Notes: generated from the letters alone by a model not told the origin. 7,519 nucleotides of DNA from JAAXTX01 sp035560715 (GCA_035560715.1 DATMYW010000050.1:1-7519); one strand, 5' to 3'. Shown: positions 1 to 4,791, counted from the stretch's first letter. Made by a program: numbers and translations.

Positions 1-32
1 ACGTAGAACATTATCAATACTTGAATAAAAAA

Positions 33-48
33 TGTTTCACGTGAAACA
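33..48. promoter_or_regulatory. parS: parS centromere site (ParB binding palindrome)
   Basis: The 16 bases TGTTTCACGTGAAACA form a perfect palindrome. They match the widely conserved bacterial parS consensus (TGTTNCACGTGAAACA) recognised by ParB/Spo0J in chromosome segregation. The site lies in non-coding DNA just upstream of a tRNA promoter. parS sites usually cluster near the replication origin, so the window may be origin-proximal; no parA, parB, dnaA or DnaA-box cluster is visible here. Other CACGTG-containing sequences in the window are only half matches. Confidence 0.87.
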
Positions 49-54
49 CAAAAA

Positions 55-83
55 TTGACATTATGATGCTTGTGTGTCTTAAT
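55..83 (+). promoter_or_regulatory. Distal promoter (P1) of the tRNA-Ala/tRNA-Arg unit
   Basis: A perfect -35 TTGACA (55-60) is separated by 17 bp from CTTAAT (78-83), which matches the -10 consensus at four of six positions. Transcription would start near 90, within a leader ahead of tRNA-Ala. The -35 begins only 6 bp after the parS palindrome, so ParB spreading could affect it (inference). Confidence 0.5.
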
Positions 84-126
84 GCTTTCTACTAATCAGT
101 CACGCATCTCAAACAAGAGGCGCGGT

Positions 127-155
127 TTGACGGCCAGACCGATTCTCTGTATCAT
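127..155 (+). promoter_or_regulatory. Proximal promoter (P2) of the tRNA-Ala/tRNA-Arg unit
   Basis: TTGACG (127-132) and TATCAT (150-155) each match the sigma70 consensus at five of six positions, with an ideal 17-bp spacer. The predicted start near 162 is only about 6 bases before the mature tRNA-Ala 5' end. This is the best promoter candidate for the tRNA pair. Confidence 0.72.
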
Positions 156-167
156 TTCAATGATTAA

Positions 168-240
168 GGGCCTGTAGCTTAGTTGGTAGAGCGCCTCCAT
201 GGCATGGAGGAGGTCAGGAGTTCGAGTCTCCTCAGGTCCA
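168..240 (+). tRNA. tRNA-Ala (anticodon GGC)
   Basis: A full cloverleaf folds. The 7-bp acceptor stem (168-174 with 233-239) contains the G3-U70 wobble that is the alanine identity element. The anticodon stem CCTCC/GGAGG (194-198, 206-210) encloses a 7-base loop with U33 and anticodon GGC at 201-203, reading GCC and probably GCU. The T arm has the GTTCGAGTC-type loop. The discriminator is A240. The CCA end is not encoded, since the following bases are CGT, so a CCA-adding enzyme is needed. It is probably co-transcribed with the tRNA-Arg gene 37 bp downstream. Confidence 0.97.
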
Positions 241-277
241 CGTCGATTTTCGCTTATATCGCAGTCATTTTCGATAC

Positions 278-349
278 GCCTCGATAGCTCAACGGATAGA
301 GCAAATCCGTCCTAAGGATGAGATCTGGGTTCGATTCCTAGTCGGGGCA
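278..349 (+). tRNA. tRNA-Arg (anticodon CCT)
   Basis: The acceptor stem 278-284 pairs with 342-348 (one T-G wobble), with discriminator A349. The D arm GCTC/GAGC and a T arm with loop TTCGATT are present. The anticodon loop at 309-315 has U33 and anticodon CCT at 312-314, which reads the arginine codon AGG. The top pair of the anticodon stem is an A-G mismatch (304, 320) and loop position 32 is G, both less common, but the rest of the fold is sound. The CCA is not encoded (349-352 read ACCT). Confidence 0.92.
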
Positions 350-358
350 CCTGTGTAC

Positions 359-414
359 GTCACCCGTCTTGACTTATCCGAAGCATGGATAGTCAAGGTT
401 TGATGTTGGGTGAT
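359..414 (+). other. Strong hairpin between tRNA-Arg and rbfA
   Basis: An inner stem pairs CTTGAC (368-373) plus TATCC (375-379) with GGATA (387-391) plus GTCAAG (392-397), with one bulged T and a 7-base loop. An outer stem pairs GTCACCC (359-365) with GGGTGAT (408-414), one wobble. No T-tract follows, so it is not a typical intrinsic terminator. It may be a processing or attenuation structure between the tRNA transcript and rbfA. The function is unknown. Confidence 0.5.
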
Positions 415-452
415 ATTTGTACCCCTAGTCCCTCAGCACGTGAACCGCACGG

Positions 453-481
453 TTGACAGATTCCGGATACTCCGTCAAGAT
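453..481 (+). promoter_or_regulatory. Weak candidate promoter for the rbfA operon
   Basis: A perfect TTGACA (453-458) has CAAGAT (476-481) at 17 bp, matching the -10 consensus at only three of six positions. The predicted start near 488 would leave a leader of about 18 bases before the rbfA ATG. The operon could instead be read through from the tRNA promoters. Confidence 0.3.
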
Positions 482-505
482 TGGGTGATTACCTTCCGGA
501 ATTCT

Positions 506-838
506 ATGTCCAAACGGATACTCCAAATCAATGACCTCATTCGCGAGCTTCTCGGAGATCTTGTGCTTCGTGAGGTCGCTTTTAAGACCGGCACGCTCGT
601 AACGATCACAAGGACTGACACGAGCGCGGACCTGCGACATTCGCGGGTCTTTGTGAGTATCTATCCCGAGCAGGAGACCGGGTACGCGCTGAAAACATTG
701 GAACATGAACGGAAAAAGCTACAGGGCGCACTTCATAGAAAGCTTCACATGAAGCCACTCCCTCTCATATCGTTCCATTCCGATACGACTGAACGGAACG
801 CCGACATCGTCGAAAGGATCATTATAGGACTGAAATAA
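506..838 (+). CDS. rbfA: Ribosome-binding factor A
   Basis: This 110-residue protein matches RbfA, a small KH-fold factor that binds the 30S subunit and helps late 16S rRNA maturation, including processing of its 5' end. The N-terminal pattern (SKRILQINDLIRELLGDLVLRE) and the strand motif LVTITRTDTSADLRHSRVFVSIYP are characteristic, as is the C-terminal segment with LHMKPLPLISFHSD followed by a short helix. The ATG at 506 is preferred because it gives the family's normal N-terminus and length; an in-frame GTG at 410 would add 32 unrelated residues. No Shine-Dalgarno sequence is evident. It is the first gene of a probable rbfA-nrnA-uracil-glycosylase operon, 27 bp ahead of nrnA. The rbfA-nrnA pairing is common in bacteria and supports both calls. 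Confidence 0.92.
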   Translation: MSKRILQINDLIRELLGDLVLREVAFKTGTLVTITRTDTSADLRHSRVFVSIYPEQETGYALKTLEHERKKLQGALHRKLHMKPLPLISFHSDTTERNADIVERIIIGLK

Positions 839-865
839 GCTATTTCTCAGGCTTATACACCGGAT

Positions 866-1831
866 ATGCACGACTATTCAGCGGAGTACCGCAATCTCAA
901 CTATGTCATCCGGAACTCCGAAGCCATCCTCCTGTTCGCACATACGAGGCCTGATTCGGATACGGTCGGCGCGAACATCGCGTTGCAAGAATACATAGAG
1001 TCATTTGGAAAGCGCGCTGATATCTGTTGTTTCGATGATTTTCCGGAATTCGCGAAGGGACTTTTCCCCGGGCTATCATTTCTTGACCCATCCGGAACCG
1101 ACATAGGCAAGTATGATGCCTATATCGCATGCGACAGTGTCAATCGGGGGTTTCATCTCCTGAAAGAGAGGATCCCATCGGACAAGATATCCGTCCTCAT
1201 CGATCATCATCCGATCGACAAACCGGAAGGGGATATCGTAATCATCGATACCGGCTTTTCGTCCGCATCGGAAATCGTGTTTCACTTTTTGAAGTCCTCG
1301 AATGCTCGGATCAGTCATAGGATGGCGACCGCCTTGCTCCTCGGAATTCTCGGCGATACCGGAAATCTTCAGCACTCTTCCACGACCCCGGAAACGTTCG
1401 CGGCGGCGGCGGCGCTGATCGGAAGCGGGGCGCAGCTGGCGAAGATCACCACCAATGTGTTTTCGAACAACAAGATATCGACATTACGCCTCTGGGGACG
1501 GGCGCTTTCGCGCGCGAAGATCAATCCCACGAACGGGATGATCTATTCAGCGATCACCGAAGAGGACATCGCAGAGCTCGGGAATCCTTCGACAGAGGAT
1601 CTCTATATCGCATCCGCATTGCTCAATAATGTTCCGGATGCCAAGTTCTCACTTCTGTTCTATCAGATCGGCCCGAACTCCGTACGCGGAAGCCTTCGGA
1701 CAGAGCCGCATAAGGGCGTCGACGTTTCCTCGATCGCCCAATCGCTCGGAGGGGGAGGGCACAAGTTTGCCAGCGGATTCGAGATTCCGGGACGGATCAT
1801 CCGGACCGATTCAAGCTGGGAAGTTCGGTAA
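866..1831 (+). CDS. nrnA: DHH-family phosphoesterase, NrnA-like (nanoRNase / pAp phosphatase)
   Basis: The protein has 321 residues, the usual NrnA size. Metal-binding motifs are in order: HTRPDSD at 26-32 (usual form HxxPDGD), ACDS with D90, the signature DHH at 113-115, and GDTG with D164. The C-terminal DHHA1 domain carries GGGGHKFASGF at 295-305. Known relatives are cytoplasmic Mn-dependent enzymes that degrade 2-5 nt oligoribonucleotides and, in many cases, dephosphorylate pAp. Whether this one does both cannot be told from sequence. The glycine of PDGD is serine here, but the metal-ligand aspartates are kept. The ATG at 866 places the first motif at the normal distance. There is no clear Shine-Dalgarno sequence. 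The start context GGATATGCACGA is identical to that of the next gene, 20 bp downstream. Confidence 0.9.
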   Translation: MHDYSAEYRNLNYVIRNSEAILLFAHTRPDSDTVGANIALQEYIESFGKRADICCFDDFPEFAKGLFPGLSFLDPSGTDIGKYDAYIACDSVNRGFHLLKERIPSDKISVLIDHHPIDKPEGDIVIIDTGFSSASEIVFHFLKSSNARISHRMATALLLGILGDTGNLQHSSTTPETFAAAAALIGSGAQLAKITTNVFSNNKISTLRLWGRALSRAKINPTNGMIYSAITEEDIAELGNPSTEDLYIASALLNNVPDAKFSLLFYQIGPNSVRGSLRTEPHKGVDVSSIAQSLGGGGHKFASGFEIPGRIIRTDSSWEVR

Positions 1832-1851
1832 TTCCGGCTTTTCATCAGGAT

Positions 1852-2481
1852 ATGCACGATGCGATAGGATCAATCAAGTCTGCGCTCCTTTCCGACCTGA
1901 ACGATCGGATGGCCTCTGAGTGCACCTGTACCCTGAAACTGACGGCCACGCGATCCGTTCCCGGCACGGGAAGCGCCTCTGCAGAGATTCTTTTCGTCGG
2001 CGAAGCCCCGGGGAAAAACGAGGACCGGCAAGGAGTACCTTTCGTCGGAGCGGCAGGTAAGTTTCTTGATGAGATGCTCGCTTCCATCGGGCTTGATAGA
2101 AAGGACATATATATCACCAATATCGTAAAATTCCGCCCACCGGACAATCGTGACCCGCTTCCGCAGGAAATCGAGGACTGCGCCGAGTGGCTTCATGAAC
2201 AGATCGGGATCATAGACCCGCTGCTCATCGTCACGCTCGGCCGTCACGCGATGAACCACTTCTTTCCCGATAAGAAGATAACCGAAGCGCACGGAAACGC
2301 GTTCCGACGCGAATTTCCCGAGGGTCGCAGCCAGGTATTCTACACCCTATACCATCCCGCTGCGGCACTCTACAACGGCGGCATGAGGGATACGCTGAAA
2401 CAGGACTTCCTCCGCATACCGAAGGTTCTTGAAAAGATACGGCGCGGTGCACAAGACGGGGATAAGTCGGATAACGCCTGA
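1852..2481 (+). CDS. Uracil-DNA glycosylase, family-4-like, with atypical Fe-S ligands
   Basis: This 209-residue protein matches the type-4 (Fe-S) uracil-DNA glycosylases, which remove uracil from DNA to start base-excision repair. Visible features are motif A GEAPGKNED at 50-58 (catalytic-loop Glu51), the GVPFVGAAGKFLD segment at 61-73, YITNIVKFRPPDNRDP at 87-102, and motif B HPAAAL at 168-173. Family members usually bind a 4Fe-4S cluster through four cysteines in a CxxC...C...C pattern. Here the first pair is CTC (C24, C26), the third position in VKCRPP is Phe94, and only C110 is kept of the last two. The cluster may be altered or lost. The ATG at 1852 fits the family N-terminus. AGGA lies only one base before it, too close to act as a normal Shine-Dalgarno. 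It is the last gene of the rbfA cluster. Confidence 0.9.
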   Translation: MHDAIGSIKSALLSDLNDRMASECTCTLKLTATRSVPGTGSASAEILFVGEAPGKNEDRQGVPFVGAAGKFLDEMLASIGLDRKDIYITNIVKFRPPDNRDPLPQEIEDCAEWLHEQIGIIDPLLIVTLGRHAMNHFFPDKKITEAHGNAFRREFPEGRSQVFYTLYHPAAALYNGGMRDTLKQDFLRIPKVLEKIRRGAQDGDKSDNA

Positions 2482-2496
2482 TTCCGGCCATTTTCG

Positions 2497-2525
2497 TTGA
2501 CGCACTTTGCCGATTCTGATACCTT
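2497..2525 (+). promoter_or_regulatory. Candidate promoter for tRNA-Cys/tRNA-Leu
   Basis: TTGACG (2497-2502) is followed after 17 bp by TACCTT (2520-2525). The -10 itself is weak but is preceded by TGA, giving an extended -10 arrangement. The predicted start lies about 60 bp before tRNA-Cys. Confidence 0.42.
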
Positions 2526-2594
2526 GGGAGTACTTTCGTTCAGTGAATTTCAAGCGAATGGTCATCCCACACGGAGCGGCATGACACGAAAGAC

Positions 2595-2665
2595 GGTCCG
2601 ATGGCCGAGTGGTTAGGCACGGGTCTGCAAAACCCTTCACGGCGGTTCAATTCCGCCTCGGACCT
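2595..2665 (+). tRNA. tRNA-Cys (anticodon GCA)
   Basis: A perfect 7-bp acceptor stem pairs 2595-2601 with 2658-2664, and the discriminator is U73 (T2665), an identity element of cysteine tRNA. The anticodon loop 2625-2631 reads CTGCAAA with anticodon GCA at 2627-2629. The T arm GGCGG/CCGCC has loop TTCAATT. The CCA is not encoded. The bottom four pairs of the anticodon stem form and the top position is a C-T mismatch. Confidence 0.95.
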
Positions 2666-2724
2666 CACAGAATATCCGTTATAGACGACCTGAAGCGCGA
2701 TCGTGGAGATTATTGCAATACATT

Positions 2725-2808
2725 GCCGCGGTGGTGGAACTGGTAGACACAGGAGACTTAAAATCTCCCAGCCCAAAAGCTATGCGGGTTCGACTCCCGC
2801 CTGCGGCA
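2725..2808 (+). tRNA. tRNA-Leu (anticodon TAA)
   Basis: This is a class II tRNA with a long variable arm. The acceptor stem 2725-2731 pairs with 2801-2807, with discriminator A2808, the leucine identity base. The anticodon stem GGAGA/TCTCC (2752-2756, 2764-2768) encloses loop CTTAAAA with anticodon TAA at 2759-2761, reading UUA/UUG. The T arm is GCGGG/CCCGC with loop TTCGACT. The genomic bases after A2808 are CCC, so CCA is not fully encoded. Confidence 0.96.
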
Positions 2809-2826
2809 CCCTATAGATGGTCATCG

Positions 2827-2862
2827 CTTGTGTCGGTATGACATCTGGTAATCCGACACGAG
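2827..2862 (+). repeat. 10-bp inverted repeat between tRNA-Leu and the glycosyltransferase
   Basis: CTTGTGTCGG (2827-2836) and CCGACACGAG (2853-2862) can form a 10-bp stem with one T-G wobble and a 16-base loop. No T-tract follows. It may be a weak terminator or processing site of the tRNA transcript, or an operator for the gene at 2895. Confidence 0.45.
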
Positions 2863-2894
2863 TCGACTTAATGGAACGATTGATTGTGTAGAAC

Positions 2895-3605
2895 ATGCCG
2901 ATACAATTCACGATCATTACACCTACGTATAACTCCGCAAAGGATATTGAAAAATGCCTGAGAAGCGTCGCCGATCAGGGATTTAAATCAAAGGAGCACT
3001 TGATCATCGATTCCGCATCTACCGACGGCACCCAGGGAATAGTTCAGACCTACATGGAACATTATCCGCACATACGGATGATTTCCGAGAAAGACTCCGG
3101 CATATACGATGCCATGAACAGGGGAGTGGCCCTGGCACAAGGCGAGTGGGTCATTTTTCTCGGCAGCGACGACGAGCTGTATGATTCTTCCGTACTCGAG
3201 GACATCAGCGAATTTCTTGCAGAGGACACGGATCTGCTGTATGGCGACGTATGGCTGAAGGGCGTTCTCAAGCGATACGGCGGCAGATTCTCACTCCTAC
3301 GTTTGCGAATCATGAATATCTGTCAGCAAGCGATATTCTATCGACGATCGATATTCGATTCCGTCGGCGTGTTCGATACGAGATTCAAGATATCGGCCGA
3401 TTGGGACTTCAATCTGCGTTGTTTCCAAAATCCGCGGATAAAAAGACACTACGTGAACCGGCTGATCGCCCGATACGCACTCACCGGGTACTCAGCCGGA
3501 AAAATCGATATAACGTTCCTGCTCCACCGTCTCTTTCGAAACAACAGTCGCGAGTTTACCCCCGTTTCGGAAACACCGATACGAGAATCGTCGGATCAGG
3601 CCTGA
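2895..3605 (+). CDS. Family 2 glycosyltransferase (GT-A fold)
   Basis: This 236-residue protein is a family 2 glycosyltransferase, which transfers a sugar from a nucleotide-sugar donor to a cell-surface glycan or lipid acceptor. Visible signatures are FTIITPTYN at 5-13, the nucleotide-binding IIDSASTDGT at 37-46, EKDSGIYDAMNRG at 65-77, and the metal-binding FLGSDDE at 88-94 (DxD equivalent). An acceptor-side segment has CQQAIFYRRSIF at 143-154 and SADWDF at 168-172, the probable catalytic-base region. No transmembrane segments are evident, so it is probably a cytoplasmic or membrane-associated enzyme. It resembles colanic-acid-type WcaA/WcaE relatives, but the donor and acceptor cannot be inferred. 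It stands alone after the tRNAs rather than in a polysaccharide cluster. The start lacks a clear Shine-Dalgarno sequence. Confidence 0.9.
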   Translation: MPIQFTIITPTYNSAKDIEKCLRSVADQGFKSKEHLIIDSASTDGTQGIVQTYMEHYPHIRMISEKDSGIYDAMNRGVALAQGEWVIFLGSDDELYDSSVLEDISEFLAEDTDLLYGDVWLKGVLKRYGGRFSLLRLRIMNICQQAIFYRRSIFDSVGVFDTRFKISADWDFNLRCFQNPRIKRHYVNRLIARYALTGYSAGKIDITFLLHRLFRNNSREFTPVSETPIRESSDQA

Positions 3606-3625
3606 CTCCATGCCGTACAGGACAC

Positions 3626-3655
3626 AAAAACGCCCCGATCGCTCGGGACGTTTTC
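3626..3655. terminator. Bidirectional intrinsic terminator
   Basis: A 12-bp stem with one mismatch pairs AAAACGCCCCGA (3627-3638) with TCGGGACGTTTT (3643-3654) around a TCGC loop. A-tract on one side and T-tract on the other let it serve both the glycosyltransferase (plus) and the convergent 3D-domain gene (minus). Confidence 0.85.
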
Positions 3656-3667
3656 ATCTCTATCCTA

Positions 3668-4228
3668 TCAGTCGACGACCACTTCGGCGATCAGGTGACG
3701 ACGCCCGAAAGCAAATGCCTCCTTCTTCGTCTCCATGAAGATATCGAAGTGATTCCCCTTGATCGCACCGCCGCGGTCCTCGCAGCGGAACGTTCCGAAT
3801 CCCTCGATAGCGACCTTGGCACCGAACGGATAGTTCGGGGGACATGCGAGCGTCCGGTTCGCGGCGACCTTGATGCCGGAGGCCGTGACACCGTTCGACT
3901 TCCCACACTCGTCTGCCGACGCGGTATACGCCGACGCGTTAATCTCAAATTTCCCCTGAGGGAGGCCGCTCCAACGATCCATCTGTTTCTCTTTCCATCG
4001 CTCAAGGATGATGTCTTCCGGGCTCTTTTCAACCTCGCGCTCAGACTGAGACGCCAGTACGCGATCGAGCGAGAACATTCCCTTGAGTAAAACGGGTCGG
4101 GTCGGGGCGACGGATCGCAAAATCTCATTCTCTCCGTCCGTTCGACCAGTTTCTATCGACTCGGCATGCGCGGCGCTCGTCCAGAACAGGATAACGGGAA
4201 GGACGAACGCCAGACGTTTACCACTCAT
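3668..4228 (-). CDS. Secreted 3D-domain (RlpA-like double-psi beta-barrel) protein
   Basis: The 186-residue product begins with a signal peptide: MSGKRLAF, a hydrophobic stretch to about residue 18, then a type I-like AHA site at 20-22. A linker with a charged helix (about 52-86) precedes the 3D domain at about 95-185. Recognisable segments are ASAYTASADECG (98-109), GVTASGIKVAA (113-123), PFGAKVAIEGFGTFRCEDRGGAIKGNHFDIF (134-164) and EAFAFGRR (170-177). Two of the three name-giving aspartates are clear (D151, D162); the usual VDP position reads ACPPNY. C108, C129 and C149 could form a disulfide or bind metal. 3D domains are found in peptidoglycan-acting proteins, so a cell-wall role is likely but unproven. 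The ATG at 4228 is chosen because the next in-frame ATG upstream (4309) lies inside the promoter. Confidence 0.85.
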   Translation of the reverse strand: MSGKRLAFVLPVILFWTSAAHAESIETGRTDGENEILRSVAPTRPVLLKGMFSLDRVLASQSEREVEKSPEDIILERWKEKQMDRWSGLPQGKFEINASAYTASADECGKSNGVTASGIKVAANRTLACPPNYPFGAKVAIEGFGTFRCEDRGGAIKGNHFDIFMETKKEAFAFGRRHLIAEVVVD

Positions 4229-4299
4229 AACGTGAGAATAGTGCTTATCCAAGCCCTCAACTTGGGTTACGACCGAATCTTTCTCAGTCGCAACGGTAC

Positions 4300-4328
4300 A
4301 ATATAGCATACTTGTAAGATACTGTCAA
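4300..4328 (-). promoter_or_regulatory. Promoter of the 3D-domain gene
   Basis: On the minus strand, TTGACA (4323-4328) is followed after 17 bp by TATATT (4300-4305), preceded by an extended -10 TGC. This is a near-consensus sigma70 promoter. Transcription would start near 4293, giving a leader of about 65 bases and excluding the upstream ATG at 4309 as a start. Confidence 0.82.
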
Positions 4329-4335
4329 TACTTCT

Positions 4336-4365
4336 TTGACGAAAGTAATGCTACACCATCATAAG
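4336..4365 (+). promoter_or_regulatory. Promoter of the 49-residue basic protein gene
   Basis: TTGACG (4336-4341) is followed by CATAAG (4360-4365) at 18 bp, matching the -10 at four of six positions. The -35 lies 7 bp from the -35 of the divergent minus-strand promoter. Transcription would begin near 4372, giving a short leader. Confidence 0.5.
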
Positions 4366-4384
4366 ATGCTTCTTCAACGCAAAC

Positions 4385-4389
4385 AGGAG
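4385..4389 (+). promoter_or_regulatory. Ribosome binding site of the small basic protein
   Basis: AGGAG sits six bases before the ATG at 4396. It decides this start over the in-frame ATG at 4348, which has no such site and lies within the promoter. Confidence 0.75.
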
Positions 4390-4395
4390 TCGACC

Positions 4396-4545
4396 ATGCC
4401 GAACGTTTACATATGCCGAAAACTGCGCGTCGTCACGGGCCGCGGTGAACGCGCCTTTAAAAAGGCAGGCCTTTACAAGCAGCGAGGCCACGCCCTAAGA
4501 AAATTTCGGCGCGCACGCCGCCTCGGACAAGGTCCGAAGCGGTAA
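4396..4545 (+). CDS. Small, highly basic hypothetical protein (49 aa)
   Basis: The ATG at 4396 has a strong ribosome binding site, AGGAG at 4385-4389, six bases upstream. Seventeen of 49 residues are Arg or Lys and the only acidic residue is Glu18, so net charge is about +16. The basic residues concentrate in RKFRRARR (35-42). There is no signal peptide or membrane segment. I do not recognise the family. The composition suggests binding to rRNA, other RNA or DNA, as for a small ribosome-associated or nucleoid protein, but this is inference. It has its own promoter and two terminators, so it is a monocistronic unit divergent from the 3D-domain gene. The good ribosome binding site, dedicated promoter and adjacent terminator argue that it is a real gene. 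Confidence 0.72.
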   Translation: MPNVYICRKLRVVTGRGERAFKKAGLYKQRGHALRKFRRARRLGQGPKR

Positions 4546-4550
4546 GAGAC

Positions 4551-4585
4551 GAAAAGCCCGGGCTATTGCACGGGCTTTTCTTATC
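4551..4585 (+). terminator. Intrinsic terminator of the small basic protein gene
   Basis: A perfect 10-bp stem pairs GAAAAGCCCG (4551-4560) with CGGGCTTTTC (4571-4580) around a 10-base loop, and the T-rich stem end runs into TTAT. It starts six bases after the stop codon. Confidence 0.88.
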
Positions 4586-4598
4586 GTTATTTGAGAAC

Positions 4599-4629
4599 AA
4601 AAAGGGGACCCGAATGGATCCTCTTTTTT
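4599..4629 (+). terminator. Second (tandem) terminator
   Basis: AAAAAGGGGA (4599-4608) pairs with TCCTCTTTTT (4619-4628), one G-T wobble, with a TTTTTT run at 4624-4629. It backs up the terminator 18 bp upstream. Confidence 0.8.
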
Positions 4630-4631
4630 GG

Positions 4632-4703
4632 TTTCCTTGAGCTGGCAACGGGAGTCCTCCGCGCTCCGACCCGCCTTGACGGCGTGGCAGGCGCGGAGCC
4701 AGG
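4632..4703. repeat. Nested imperfect palindrome in the intergenic region
   Basis: CTCCGCGC (4657-4664) and GCGCGGAG (4691-4698) are a perfect 8-bp inverted repeat, with a small inner hairpin CGCC/GGCG (4672-4675, 4681-4684). Outside it, CTGGC (4642-4646) is complementary to GCCAG (4698-4702) and TTTCC (4632-4636) to GGAAA (4703-4707). The GC-rich segment differs from its AT-richer surroundings. CTTGAGCTGGC occurs at 4636-4646 and again at 4742-4752. No ORF of interest lies here. Confidence 0.55.
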
Positions 4704-4742
4704 GAAAGCAAAAACACCCCAAAAGAGGGGAGGTTTGCTTTC
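4704..4742 (-). terminator. Terminator of the TrmB-family gene
   Basis: On the minus strand, GAAAGCAAA (4734-4742 complement) pairs with TTTGCTTTC (4704-4712 complement). An inner CCCC/GGGG stem (4727-4730, 4717-4720) is followed by a TGTTTTTGC T-rich stretch. It lies about 50 bp after the regulator's stop codon. Confidence 0.7.
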
Positions 4743-4791
4743 TTGAGCTGGCTAGTGCATGCAGTCAGAACCGGAAGCATTTAGACTTGAT

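Noticed and set aside
410..505. Extended rbfA start at GTG 410
   Set aside because: The 32 extra residues are unlike RbfA, cover a candidate promoter and part of a hairpin, and the ATG at 506 gives the normal N-terminus.
1278..1285. TGTTTCAC, half of a parS site inside nrnA
   Set aside because: The other half is TTTTTGAA rather than GTGAAACA, so the palindrome is absent; the CACGTG cores at 437, 5625 and 7054 also lack the flanking arms.
2479..2481. Possible reassigned TGA codon, as in some CPR lineages
   Set aside because: TGA ends the glycosylase, glycosyltransferase and 3D-domain genes at the expected family lengths, so it acts as a stop.
3251..4090. Long plus-strand ORF of 279 codons
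   Set aside because: It overlaps the end of the glycosyltransferase, the bidirectional terminator and most of the 3D-domain gene on the other strand, and its translation resembles no family; it is a shadow.
4229..4309. Upstream ATG for the 3D-domain gene
   Set aside because: The ATG at 4309 lies between the -35 and -10 of a near-consensus promoter, and the added residues would bury the signal peptide.
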